From positions 248,001-312,000 of the forward strand of contig NZ_PEAY01000002.1 in NCBI RefSeq assembly GCF_002807665.1: a stretch of DNA of 64,000 nt, read 5' to 3'. The stretch's first letter is position 1. Each line of letters opens with the position of its first letter. Shown piece after piece: positions 18,822-29,000 of the stretch. Position numbers and translations under genes: made by a program. This DNA is from Neoalteromonas facilis (GTDB lineage Bacteria > Pseudomonadota > Gammaproteobacteria > Enterobacterales > Alteromonadaceae). Under the pieces are notes generated by a model that was given only the letters and a program-made list of their open reading frames with translations, was not told the origin of the DNA and ran no database searches.

Positions 18822-19730
18822 ATGGATAAACAAACACCCTCTACTAAAGCGCCTACAGGCATGTCGTTAACGCAGAAACGACATGATGAAAGCTATATTC
18901 AGTCGACTTTTCGCTCTGGCGAATACCCTTATTCGAAAAAAATCACCCAAGCGTTTTATGAATCACATAAACATGATTTGCAGGTAGAGCTGCTAAAACT
19001 GCAAAAATGGGTTAAGGAGAGTGGGCAGCGCGTTGTAATGTTGTTTGAAGGACGAGACGCAGCGGGAAAAGGCGGCACGATCAAACGTTTTATGGAGCAT
19101 ATGAATCCACGTGGGGCGCGCGTTGTTGCATTGGAAAAACCGACAGATGAAGAATCCGGTCAATGGTATTTTCAGCGCTATATAAAGCATTTGCCGACTG
19201 AGGGTGAAATTGTCCTGTTTGACCGAAGTTGGTACAACCGCGCTGGTGTTGAACGCGTGATGGGGTTTTGTGAGCCGAATGAATACCTTGAATTTATGCG
19301 GCAAGCGCCGGAACTAGAGAGAATGCTAACGCGCAGCGGGATCCGTTTGTTCAAGTTCTGGTTTTCAGTGTCGCAGCAAGAACAAACGCGGCGTTTTCAA
19401 AAGCGTGAAACTGACCCATTGAAGCAATGGAAGTTGAGTCCGATTGATAAAATCGCACAAGCGAAGTGGGATGATTACACCGAAGCAAAAGAAGCCATGT
19501 TTTTCTATACGGATACTGCCGATGCTCCCTGGGTGGTTATTAAATCGGATGACAAAAAAAGAGCGCGCTTGAATTGCATGCAATATTTTCTACATCAAAT
19601 GCCATATCCAAACAAAAACCAAAGAGTCGCCAAAGCGCCGGATCCTTTGATAGTTGGGCGTGCAGCAAAAGTCATTGCCAAAGATGAACACATTCTGGGT
19701 AAGAGCCTGCACCCTGAGCTTAAACGTTGA
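18822..19730 (+). CDS. ppk2: Polyphosphate kinase 2 (PPK2 class I)
   Basis: A 302-residue polyphosphate-dependent nucleotide kinase. The Walker A loop GRDAAGKGG is at residues 77-85, the lid-side segment NPRGARVVALEKP follows, and Walker B / catalytic DRSWYNR is at 134-140. Class I PPK2 enzymes usually phosphorylate ADP or GDP using polyphosphate. The single domain and length fit class I; substrate preference between ADP and GDP cannot be read. It stands alone between tamA (divergent) and an exporter gene. Confidence 0.93.
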   Translation: MDKQTPSTKAPTGMSLTQKRHDESYIQSTFRSGEYPYSKKITQAFYESHKHDLQVELLKLQKWVKESGQRVVMLFEGRDAAGKGGTIKRFMEHMNPRGARVVALEKPTDEESGQWYFQRYIKHLPTEGEIVLFDRSWYNRAGVERVMGFCEPNEYLEFMRQAPELERMLTRSGIRLFKFWFSVSQQEQTRRFQKRETDPLKQWKLSPIDKIAQAKWDDYTEAKEAMFFYTDTADAPWVVIKSDDKKRARLNCMQYFLHQMPYPNKNQRVAKAPDPLIVGRAAKVIAKDEHILGKSLHPELKR

Positions 19731-19953
19731 TCTAGAAAGGTTTTAGTCCATTACCTATGCGTGAAGCAAATCAGGCAAATAATGCGTGAAAGTTTGTGTT
19801 GATAACGTTCAGTCTAACGCTAGTTCGATTGCAACTATGTAGTTGAATTCGCCGCCACAGGCCATCGTGTTTTAAGTTTAGTTTATCCGCTTTAACTATC
19901 GTCTCCTGAGCTTTGCTGGTAAGCTACGCGACCGTTAATTTCAGATTGTTGAC

Positions 19954-21180
19954 ATGCCAGAACATCCGCCGCATCCCGCCATTAAACCTGCCTTAGGTTT
20001 GTTTGAATTTGTTTGCCTAATGGCGCTAATGACATCATTAGTTGCACTCAGCATAGATGCAATGTTGCCCGCTATGAATCAAATCGGTGAAGTGCTTGGC
20101 GCAGAGTCTCAGCAACAAGTGCATTTAATTGTTTCGCTTTTTTTTATAGGCATGGCTGTCGGTCAATTATTCTTTGGTCCATTTGCCGATGCGCACGGAC
20201 GGCGAGCCACGATATTAGTCGGGATGCTTATTTTTGCCTGTGGAACGCTGGTGTGTATGTATGCTTCCACTATGAACGAAATGCTGGTCGGCAGAGTGAT
20301 CCAAGCGATTGGTGTTTCAGGCCCACGTATAGCGGCGATGGCCGTGATTAGAGATCAGTTTAGCGGTGATGCTATGGCCAGAGTCATGTCATTTATCATG
20401 GTGGTCTTCATTTTCGTGCCAATGATAGCGCCGCTGATAGGCCAAACCGTATTGCTATGGTTCTCTTGGCAACATATTTTTGCGTTGTTTTTAATTGTGG
20501 CAGTCATTGCAGTTGCTTGGTTCTTTGCCCGACAACCTGAAACGTTACCAAAAGATAGGCGTCAGGCATTTTCTTTTGCCACATTTTTTCGCTCTTTGCG
20601 CTTTATTCTGACCCACCGCGAAGTGATGGGATATAGCTTGGCGATGGGCTTTATATTTGGCGCTTTTTTGGCTTATTTAAGTGCGTCACAAACGATTTTC
20701 CAAAGCATTTATCAAACCGGAGAATACTTTCCGCTGATTTTTGCTCTACTGGCGGGTTCGATTGGCCTGGCATCGTTTTTTAATGGCACATTGGTGATGC
20801 GTTTAGGTATGCGCCATTTATGTCAAATAGCGCTTGTGGGAAGTGTGAGCTTCAGCCTTATCTTGCTTGCTGTTGTTATGTTTTACAGTGGGTTGCCACC
20901 CTTAGCCGCGTTTATCACGCTGCTGTTTATCAATTTCTTTTTTATTGGCGTGTTATTCGGCAACCTTAATGCCATGGCGATGCAACCACTTGGCGATATG
21001 GCAGGGCTAGGTGCAGCCATTATTGGCTCTCTGTCGAGCTTGTTGTCAGTGCCTATCGCAACCTTGGTAGATGCATTCTTGACGCACGACGTCATCCCCA
21101 TTGCAGCAGGGTTTGTCATATTTTGCGGTTTAGCCTTTGCCAGTGTTCGTTGGGCAGAGATACCCACGACTATAGAATAG
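19954..21180 (+). CDS. Bcr/CflA-family multidrug efflux MFS transporter
   Basis: A 408-residue major facilitator with about 12 TM helices. The loop 2-3 motif A (GQLFFGPFADAHGRRATIL), the TM4 arginine, and the TM5 antiporter-type motif region (VIQAIGVSGPRIAAMAVIRDQF) match the Bcr/CflA drug:H+ antiporter subfamily. The substrate is not predictable. It begins after a 223-nt gap and has no operon partner on its strand. Confidence 0.88.
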   Translation: MPEHPPHPAIKPALGLFEFVCLMALMTSLVALSIDAMLPAMNQIGEVLGAESQQQVHLIVSLFFIGMAVGQLFFGPFADAHGRRATILVGMLIFACGTLVCMYASTMNEMLVGRVIQAIGVSGPRIAAMAVIRDQFSGDAMARVMSFIMVVFIFVPMIAPLIGQTVLLWFSWQHIFALFLIVAVIAVAWFFARQPETLPKDRRQAFSFATFFRSLRFILTHREVMGYSLAMGFIFGAFLAYLSASQTIFQSIYQTGEYFPLIFALLAGSIGLASFFNGTLVMRLGMRHLCQIALVGSVSFSLILLAVVMFYSGLPPLAAFITLLFINFFFIGVLFGNLNAMAMQPLGDMAGLGAAIIGSLSSLLSVPIATLVDAFLTHDVIPIAAGFVIFCGLAFASVRWAEIPTTIE

Positions 21181-21203
21181 GCGCAGGTAAACTGCTCTAA
21201 GCG

Positions 21204-21536
21204 CTATTTAACTAAACGAACAATCGGTTTTGGCTGTTGATTTTCGACAATATCAACCGTGCGAGCGAAGCGCTCGCCGTTCTTAATTTTATCGTAACTG
21301 ACAGATTTCATTTGTAGTGTCTGACAGAACTTATAAAAAGCCATAAAGTCTTTTCGAGTAAAGTCTTCACCCTGACGTGTCATTTGTGTATCAATATACA
21401 TTTGGTCGCCATTGGCGGTAAGATTGGCGACAGCGGTGTATGGGTCGCCGTATGAATTGACTTTTAGTGCACGGACCATTTTAACTTCAAAAATCCAATC
21501 ATCGACCTGCATAAAGCGAGACATCGTTTGCTTCAT
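21204..21536 (-). CDS. Conserved hypothetical protein, 110 residues
   Basis: A basic, soluble protein with no signal peptide or TM helix and no motif I can name. Composition and codon use match its neighbours. The start at 21536 is favoured by an AAGGA 7 nt upstream; a second in-frame ATG lies four codons in. It is convergent with the exporter gene (23-nt gap) and preceded by a 439-nt region that holds a perfect 20-bp palindrome. Confidence 0.7.
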   Translation of the reverse strand: MKQTMSRFMQVDDWIFEVKMVRALKVNSYGDPYTAVANLTANGDQMYIDTQMTRQGEDFTRKDFMAFYKFCQTLQMKSVSYDKIKNGERFARTVDIVENQQPKPIVRLVK

Positions 21537-21539
21537 ATC

Positions 21540-21910
21540 GCGTTCCTTTTTGACAGCGATCTATTTTCAACATGGTGTAGTTGCCTAAAATGCAACTTAT
21601 AGTCATCTAAGCAAATGCTTTGCCAACTAAATAGCCGTTAAATATCAATGATTTAATCTGATTTTGGCTGATAGTTGTTGCTATTTGATAACACTGTTTT
21701 TAGTTCTTCACGATTCAGATTTCGAAATACCCTAACAAGGCTTAAAAAGCATTTAAAATCATAAAGTTAATGCATTTTAAGTAGATGTGATAGGGTGTAT
21801 CAAATTTGATACACGTGGCTTTTTAGTGCAAAAAATAACCAAGAGCGAGAAATATGACTATAAGAGCCATCATACAGCTTCAGATATAGATGCAAAGTAA
21901 AAGTTCAAAC
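21540..21910. other. Long intergenic region upstream of the 110-residue gene
   Basis: About 370 bp without a credible gene. It is AT-rich, with several short inverted and direct repeats of TTAAAAT/ATTTTAA type, and contains the palindrome at 21795-21814. I see no tRNA or known riboswitch in it. Confidence 0.6.
21795..21814. promoter_or_regulatory. Perfect 20-bp palindrome, possible operator
   Basis: The sequence gtgtatcaaatttgatacac is self-complementary over all 20 bases. Its length and two-fold symmetry fit a dimeric helix-turn-helix regulator site. It lies 259 bp upstream of the 110-residue gene and beyond the ilvC terminator, so its target is unclear. Confidence 0.5.
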
Positions 21911-21939
21911 AAAAAAAAGCCCGGCAAAAAATGCCGGGC
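21911..21939 (-). terminator. Intrinsic terminator of ilvC
   Basis: Reading the minus strand, an 8-bp stem GCCCGGCA / TGCCGGGC with a 5-nt T loop is followed directly by eight T residues. It lies 37 nt after the ilvC stop codon. This is a textbook rho-independent terminator. Confidence 0.9.
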
Positions 21940-21975
21940 AAGAGGGCTTTTTTAAGCACCTAACGACAGAACTGT

Positions 21976-23457
21976 TTACTCTGTAACAATGGCCTTCATA
22001 TCTTGCATATAAGCACGTAATTGTTGACCAATAATTTCTACACCGTGATTTCTGATGGCTTGGTTGACCTCAACTAAACGCATGTTATCAACTTTGTTAT
22101 CGTGACTAGTGCGGCCCTTGCCCAAATCAGCAGAGGTGACGGACGGCATCAACGATTTTTTCAATAACGGTACAGCAGCATTCGCAAATAAGTAGTTGCC
22201 ATACTCTGCAGTATCAGAAATAACCACATTCATTTCGTACAATCGTTTGCGTGCGATCGTATTGGATATCAAAGGGGTTTCATGCAATGACTCGTAGTAA
22301 GCTGACTCTGGCAAGATCCCAGCCTCAACCATAACGTCAAACGCTAACTCGACGCCGGCTTTGATCATTGCAACAATCAAAACACCTTTATCGAAGAAGG
22401 CTTGATCATCAATTTTACCTTCATATTCGGGCGCGTTTTCAAACGCACTTTGACCGGTTTCTTCACGCCATTTTAATAAATTAGCATCTCCATCAGCCCA
22501 GTCCTTCATCATGGTAGTGCTGAATTCACCTGAAATAATATCGTCCTGGTGCTTCTCAAATAGAGGTCTTAAAGTCGCTTTAAGCTGCTCTGATAAATCG
22601 TATGCACGCAGTTTGTCTGGATTACTTAGTCTGTCCATCATATTGGTGACACCACCAATTTTGAGTGCTTCGGTGATGGCTTCTAAGCCGTACTGGATCA
22701 ATGCACCTGCATAAGCTGGCTCTACGCCATCGGCTACCATGTATTCATAGCCTAAGATAGCTGCCGCTTGTTGCATGCCGCATAAGATTGTTTGCTCACC
22801 CATCAAATCAGATTTTACTTCAGCAACAAAAGATGAAGCTAATACGCCAGCGCGATCACCGCCTGTTGCGCTAGCAAGGGCTTTTGCGATGTCCCAGCCT
22901 TTATTCTCAGGATCATTTTCTGGATGAACCGCTATAAGAGTCGGTACACCGAATCCACGCTTGTATTCTTCGCGCACTTCGGTACCCGGGCATTTCGGTG
23001 CGCACATCACGACCGTAATGTCTTGTCGTATCTGTTGGCCTTCTTCAACGATGTTAAATCCGTGAGAGTAACCTAGTGTTGCGCCTTGTTTCATTAAAGG
23101 CATTACTGCTTCAACCACTGAAGCATGCTGCTTATCCGGTGTTAGGTTATAAACCAGATCTGCAGTAGGAATAAGATCTTGATACGTACCTACAGTAAAG
23201 CCGTTATCTGTTGCACGAACAAAAGAGTCGCGCTTTTCATCAATCGCGGCTTGACGCAATGCATAGCTCACGTCAAGGCCTGAGTCTCTCATGTTTAGAC
23301 CCTGGTTTAACCCTTGAGCACCGCAGCCAACGATTACGATTTTCTTACCGATTAAATAATCGCATCCTTGCGAGAATTCTTCTCGCTGCATAAATCGACA
23401 TTGACCCAATTGTTTGAGTTGTTCGCGCAAAGAGAGAGAATTGAAGTAATTTGCCAT
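21976..23457 (-). CDS. ilvC: Ketol-acid reductoisomerase, class II
   Basis: A 493-residue NADPH- and Mg-dependent enzyme converting acetolactate and acetohydroxybutyrate to dihydroxy acids in valine/leucine/isoleucine synthesis. It is the long class II form (E. coli IlvC is 491). The Rossmann segment [17 protein letters not shown] is at ~45-61, with later conserved segments [17 protein letters not shown] and the duplicated C-terminal knotted domain. It is divergent from ilvY, whose product normally activates ilvC when its substrate accumulates, and it is followed by a strong terminator. Confidence 0.98.
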   Translation of the reverse strand: MANYFNSLSLREQLKQLGQCRFMQREEFSQGCDYLIGKKIVIVGCGAQGLNQGLNMRDSGLDVSYALRQAAIDEKRDSFVRATDNGFTVGTYQDLIPTADLVYNLTPDKQHASVVEAVMPLMKQGATLGYSHGFNIVEEGQQIRQDITVVMCAPKCPGTEVREEYKRGFGVPTLIAVHPENDPENKGWDIAKALASATGGDRAGVLASSFVAEVKSDLMGEQTILCGMQQAAAILGYEYMVADGVEPAYAGALIQYGLEAITEALKIGGVTNMMDRLSNPDKLRAYDLSEQLKATLRPLFEKHQDDIISGEFSTTMMKDWADGDANLLKWREETGQSAFENAPEYEGKIDDQAFFDKGVLIVAMIKAGVELAFDVMVEAGILPESAYYESLHETPLISNTIARKRLYEMNVVISDTAEYGNYLFANAAVPLLKKSLMPSVTSADLGKGRTSHDNKVDNMRLVEVNQAIRNHGVEIIGQQLRAYMQDMKAIVTE

Positions 23458-23520
23458 GTTTACCTTGTCCAGTTTTGTTCAGGCGTTTAATGCCTGATAG
23501 AAAGACTACGGCAATACAAA

Positions 23521-23556
23521 TGTTGTTTAAAGTGATATATTCACAACATAATGTTG
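23521..23556. promoter_or_regulatory. Probable IlvY operator between ilvC and ilvY
   Basis: The 113-bp intergenic space contains a perfect inverted repeat CAACAT-A-ATGTTG (23544-23556), plus an outer arm TGTTG at 23521-23525 that can pair with CAACA. LysR-type activators bind such spaced dyads between their own gene and a divergent target. Assignment to IlvY is by position. Confidence 0.6.
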
Positions 23557-23570
23557 CAAATAATGAAATT

Positions 23571-24428
23571 ATGGAACTGCGTGATCTCCAACTGTTCTGC
23601 CATCTAGCTGGCAGCCTTAACTTCAGTCAAACGGCGTCGGCAATGTTTGTTTCACCCTCAACGTTAAGCCGCGTTATACAGCGTATTGAACAAGAGTGTG
23701 GTGCGGTGCTGTTCGAACGAAACAACCGCCGCGTTGTATTAACCCATGCCGGACAGCAAGTTCTCGAATTTGCCGAGCCGATGCTAAGTCAATGGCGCCA
23801 GCTGAAACAGACATTAAACAATGACGGTGAACAATTGAAAGGGCATTTACGCTTTTACTGTTCTGTAACTGCGAGTCAAAGTCACCTGCCGCGCCTTCTC
23901 GATAAATTCAGGCAACAGCACCCTTTAGTCGACTTTAAGCTCGAAACAGGCGATCCTGGTATTGCAGTACAGCGAGTGCTTGATGATAAATGTGATATTG
24001 CGATTGCGATTAATGCGCCAGATCTACCGGCTGAATTGTATTTTAAAGCGCTGGCCAAAGTTCCCTTGGTACTTGCATTACCAAAACGCATGGGGATTAG
24101 TCACATTAGTCAAATCGATTGGCGTAAAACGCCGGTGGTAATGCCCGAGAGCGGGCCAACACGACGCACGGTGCATCATTGGTTTGCAGAAGCCGGAATA
24201 AGGCCTCATGTGTACGCATCGGTTGGCGGCAATGAAGCCATCGTCAGCATGGTCGCCTTGGACTGTGGCGTCGGTTTTGTACCCCGGGTCGTACTGGAGA
24301 ATTCAGCCTTACAGAGTCAGGTTGACAGTGTTGAGGTGGATAACATTGAACCTTATGAATTAGGACTATGCTGTCAGCAGGGAAGAAAAGCAGAACGTTT
24401 GATCGAAGCGATGTTTGCTCAGTTATGA
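23571..24428 (+). CDS. ilvY: LysR-type activator IlvY
   Basis: A 285-residue LysR regulator. The N-terminal winged helix begins MELRDLQLFCHLAGSLNFSQTASAMFVSPSTLSRVIQRIE; the remaining ~200 residues are the effector-binding domain. I chose ATG 23571 because the family starts exactly there; the reading frame is open 40 codons further upstream into the promoter region, which is not plausible as protein. Divergence from ilvC identifies it as IlvY, which senses acetolactate/acetohydroxybutyrate. Its 3' end overlaps the convergent comM gene by 10 nt. Confidence 0.93.
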   Translation: MELRDLQLFCHLAGSLNFSQTASAMFVSPSTLSRVIQRIEQECGAVLFERNNRRVVLTHAGQQVLEFAEPMLSQWRQLKQTLNNDGEQLKGHLRFYCSVTASQSHLPRLLDKFRQQHPLVDFKLETGDPGIAVQRVLDDKCDIAIAINAPDLPAELYFKALAKVPLVLALPKRMGISHISQIDWRKTPVVMPESGPTRRTVHHWFAEAGIRPHVYASVGGNEAIVSMVALDCGVGFVPRVVLENSALQSQVDSVEVDNIEPYELGLCCQQGRKAERLIEAMFAQL

Positions 24429-25939
24429 AGGGAACGCAGTAAGTCATCCATGGCTCGATAGCCCATTGCTTCTGCGATGTGCTCACGTTGAATATCATCA
24501 CTGTTGTTAATATCCGCAATACTGCGGGCTACTTTTAAATAGCGGTGCATGGCACGGTGAGAAGCGTGTATATGATCCAGTGCTTGCAAGAAAAATGTTT
24601 CATTGTCATTGCTCAGGCGGCAATGACGCTTCAGCTGCTGACTGGTTAGATAAGCGTTCAAACAACCTTGACGTGTCATTTGCATTGCTTGTAGGCGCGT
24701 TACTCGTTCCCGCAGCTCACTGCTGCGCAGTGTGTCTAGGTTTGCTGAAGACTGGGTTGAGAGCTCACTCAGTTTCTGCTTATCAACATGTAACTGGATG
24801 TCGATGCGGTCGAGTAGTGGGCCGGATAGGCGATTCAGATAGCGCAATACCTGTTCTGGGCTTGTGCGTTGGTCGTGAATATCACCGGTAGGGCTTGGAT
24901 TCATCGCTGCAACCAATTGAAACCGAGCAGGAAAACAGCATTTCATTGCAGCGCGAGAAATATGAACATCGCCGGTTTCCAGTGGCTCACGCAGGGCATC
25001 TAATACATGTCGTCCGAATTCGGGCAACTCATCAAGAAACAAAATGCCTCGATGGGCCAGTGATATCTCACCGGGTTTTGGTAGGCTGCCACCGCCCATC
25101 AATGCCGTAACCGAAGACGTATGATGTGGCGACCGAAACGGTCGCTTACGCCAATGTTTTTCAACATCAAATTCCCCCGCGATAGAATAAATACTAGCAC
25201 TGTCCAGCGCATCAGTTGGCGTAAGCCTTGGTAAAATGGTGAGTAAGCGTTGGGCTAGCATGCTTTTGCCCGTGCCGGGTGGCCCAACAAGTAAAACGTT
25301 ATGCTGACCTACAGCGGCCACGAATAAGCCGCGTTTTGCTTGGTGTTGGCCCTGCACATCGGCAAAATCCAAAGCGTAACCTGGTTCTTCAGACAAGGTT
25401 TCTTGGCAATTGATTTTCGCTAACGGTTGTTGCTCGTTTAAATGGTTTGCAACCTCACTTAAATGAGAAGCCGCGAAATGATTGTCCTCTGCCACTAAAG
25501 ACGCTTCAGCTTGGTTTAGCGCCGCTAAGACCAAGGATTTTTGTAGCGAGCCAGCAGCCAATGTGGCGGGCAGAGCCGCGGCGACGGGGCGAATATCGCC
25601 CGAGAGGGAGAGTTCACCCAAAAACTCGTATTGTGAAAGGTGCTCACCGTGCACTTGCCCGCTTGCAACGAGGATTGCAACCGCAATCGCCAGATCAAAT
25701 CGTCCGCCGTGTTTCGGCAAATCAGCGGGGGCAAGGTTGACGACGATGCGCTTTGCTGGAAACTCAAAGCCAGATTGGATGATGGCACTGCGAACGCGTT
25801 CTTTGGATTCTCTGACTGTGGTTTCGGCTAATCCAACCAGCGTAAAACTGGGGATCCCGTTGGCTAAATGCACCTCAATGGTAATAAGAGGCGCCTTAAC
25901 ACCGATGCTGGCTCTTGAATATACGGTTGCGTATCCCAC
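24419..25939 (-). CDS. comM: Mg-chelatase-like AAA+ ATPase ComM/YifB
   Basis: A 506-residue protein with an N-terminal Lon-protease-like fold domain, a Walker A motif GPPGTGKS, the ChlI-like RPFRSPHHTSS segment, Walker B region GILFLDELPEF and a C-terminal helical domain. ComM is a hexameric helicase that promotes branch migration during integration of DNA in natural transformation. In E. coli yifB also neighbours the ilv operon, so this position is conserved. No competence genes are nearby. Confidence 0.93.
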   Translation of the reverse strand: MGYATVYSRASIGVKAPLITIEVHLANGIPSFTLVGLAETTVRESKERVRSAIIQSGFEFPAKRIVVNLAPADLPKHGGRFDLAIAVAILVASGQVHGEHLSQYEFLGELSLSGDIRPVAAALPATLAAGSLQKSLVLAALNQAEASLVAEDNHFAASHLSEVANHLNEQQPLAKINCQETLSEEPGYALDFADVQGQHQAKRGLFVAAVGQHNVLLVGPPGTGKSMLAQRLLTILPRLTPTDALDSASIYSIAGEFDVEKHWRKRPFRSPHHTSSVTALMGGGSLPKPGEISLAHRGILFLDELPEFGRHVLDALREPLETGDVHISRAAMKCCFPARFQLVAAMNPSPTGDIHDQRTSPEQVLRYLNRLSGPLLDRIDIQLHVDKQKLSELSTQSSANLDTLRSSELRERVTRLQAMQMTRQGCLNAYLTSQQLKRHCRLSNDNETFFLQALDHIHASHRAMHRYLKVARSIADINNSDDIQREHIAEAMGYRAMDDLLRSLHN

Positions 25940-26012
25940 ATGCGCTCCTTGAGTTTGAGTGCATAGAGCATAGCGAACGCTGGGTCTCTAACCTACTGGC
26001 TACAAGAGCAGG

Positions 26013-29000
26013 CTATGTTTGATACAGCTCTTGCCATTGTTTTACAACAATCGTCTTTGCAATATCAGCTGTAACTGGCTTGGAGAAGAAGAAGCCTTGT
26101 AATCTAAAGCAATCGTGATCAGCCAAAAACTGCACTTGCTCAGCCGTTTCAATACCTTCGGCGATACAGTCCATCTTTAAATTTTTCGCCATCCCTATGG
26201 TGGTTATGATAAGGCTGTCGCCACTACTGCCTGTGCCGATGTCATCTGAAAAACTCTTGTCTATTTTAATCACGTCCAGCGGGAATATTTTAAGGTAGCT
26301 CAATGACGAATAGCCTGTGCCGAAGTCATCAAGCGCAAGTTGGTAGCCTTCTGCATGTAGCGCATTAAATTGCTCCAGCGCCATTTCTTTATCGCCCATC
26401 AATACGCCTTCCGTCACCTCAAACCGCAAAGCACTGCGCGGTAACTGATAGCGTTCTAACAGTTCAGACAATATATCTAGGTCGAAGGTCGCGGTAAAAT
26501 GCAGTGCAGACAAGTTAACCGATAAATAGCCGCGGAACCCTTCTTCGTACCACTGTGCAAGCTCTTTGATCCCAGAAATAATGGCTAAACGGGTGACTTC
26601 AACGATCAGTCGCATCTCTTCTAGAATAGGGATGAATTCAGCGGGTGAAATAGGTTGTTCACTGATGGCACAACGCATCAGTAATTCCATACCTTCCGTT
26701 TGATGGGTTTTAATATTCACTATCGGTTGATATACATTGAAGAACAGTTCTTGCTGATATGCGCGCTTGACCAAGTTCTCCAATGACAAACGATATTTTG
26801 CTCGTACATTCATGGATTCTGTAAAGAAGCGGAAACTGTTTACCGCATCACCTTTAGCGCTGTACATTGCAACGTCTGCATAACGCAGCAGATCAGACGG
26901 TTCGGTTCCATCGTTAGGGTATACTGATACGCCAATACTGCATGACACCCGTAACGTTTCTTTTCTGACTTGAATGGGCTCTTCAATTAAATCAATCAAG
27001 TTAGAAATGAACGAACTCACATCCTCAAAGTCTTCAACATCCTCCAACACGATAACAAATTCATCACCACCGATGCGCCCGACGGTATCGTTTTCATGGG
27101 TGATGTTTTGCATGCGTTTTGCTACCACGCGCAATATATTATCGCCGTATTCATGACCCAGACTGTCATTGATACCTTTAAAGCGGTCGAGGTCGACAAA
27201 CAGGATTGCGACAAGTGAATTGTGACGTTTAGCATTTTCTATAGCATGCTCAAGCCTATCTAACAGCAAATTCCGATTAACCAGTCCGGTTAGGCCATCA
27301 TAGGTTGCCATCTTCAGTAGCTTGCGTTCAGCTCGCTTTTGTTCGGAAATATCAGAAAATACCATAAGGTAGTGATCAATCTGGTTGGTATCCTCTTTAT
27401 TTTTAACCGCATTAAGATTGATTAATACGTCATGTTGTCGTCCATCGGCCAGCTGCAGTTTTTGTTCGCTGCGCCAATATCCGTTGATACTCAGTTGCTT
27501 AAGCGCAGACTGCGTATACTTCATTAATTCGGGATACTTCTCTTGTAAGGTTTTGAATTGCTCTGTGATGGTATCACTAGTATCCAATGCGAATGCGCTT
27601 TCAAATGCAGGGTTAACCGCAATCGGTGCATAGTCATTGCTAAAAATAACCACCCAGTCGCGGGTTTGCTTGAACGCATCACCAAATAACCGCACCTGGT
27701 TTCTGGCTTGCTCAAGGTGATATTTCTGCCCTTTCCGGATCCACCAGAAAATAAACAACACTAGGCCCGCTGCTAGTATGTACATTACACGCGCGGTCAT
27801 CGTATTCCATGGGGCGGGCTCTACATTTATGTTCAGCGTCGCGGGCTGCATCGAACTAATACCACTATTAGTATCAGGCGAAACCGTAAAGGTATAATCA
27901 CCATCTTCTAGCAAGGGTAATGAAACCACTGGTTCGCTTGTGGTTGCGGTACTGATGGCTCTGCCGTTCTTTTTCAGGGTGTAGGTATAGCGGCCTTTTC
28001 CACTTTGACTGTATTGAAGGCTGCTAAAGCGGATCGTGAGGCCATTGTCGTCATACTTCAGGTTTATGGTTTCGCCATTGATATTGCTCAGTGGCATGTT
28101 CAAATCACGCGTGGCCAAGGAAACATCGGTGATCGCCATTGCATCTTGTGTCACTTGGCCCTCGTGTATCAACTCTTGTTGACTGGATGATTCTAATGAG
28201 CTCGGATCTAGGGTTACGATACCGCTAGGAGAACCAAACGCCAGTTGACCATTTTCTAACTTATAATGTGCACCGTCATTGAACTCGGCAACGATAAGTT
28301 CTTGCCCATAGCGATAATCGACAACCTTTTTGCGGTCGCTGGTAATTTTGTGTAACCCTGAGTGACTACTAAACCATAAATTGTCATTGTCGTCCGTCAT
28401 CAATGAATACACCAAATTAGTCGATAACAACATGTTTTCATTAAAGAAGTAGCGCTGTTGGAAGGTGTCTTTGTCGAGCCCATACAACCCGTGCCCAGGG
28501 TAACCGACCCACAGAACTCCCTGTTTATCGACTACTACGCTGGTGGGGAATATCCACGCCATATTGATGTCGCTGGTGACTTTATGCACAACTTGTCGTT
28601 CAAATGTTTTCGGATCCACCAGCGACAGCGTGCCAGAAGACGATAACCACATCTTGTTGTCGTAATCTTTTGCCACATGAAGAAAAGAATAGAATTGTCG
28701 GGTCGGGATCTCATTGTGCAAATCAATCTTGTTGATGGACTTATCGGCAGGGTCATACACGTAGTACCCGTTTTTGGCACCGGTATCCATGACAAACCAG
28801 ATGCGCTTATCAAGGTCCTGCCCTGCACCCCAAACATAGGTCGAAACAATACTGTTATCTTCGTCGTTTAGGGTTTCAACAATTTTGCGTTCGCCGGTAT
28901 TCTTATCGACTTCCCACAGACCATAGCCGGTTAACATGATGAGGCGCTCATTATCTAAACCAAACACTTTCGATATGTGCGCATCACTGTAGGGAATATA

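Noticed and set aside
23451-23570. N-terminal extension of ilvY
   Set aside because: Would add 40 residues unlike LysR proteins and cover the ilvC-ilvY operator; the family start is at 23571.
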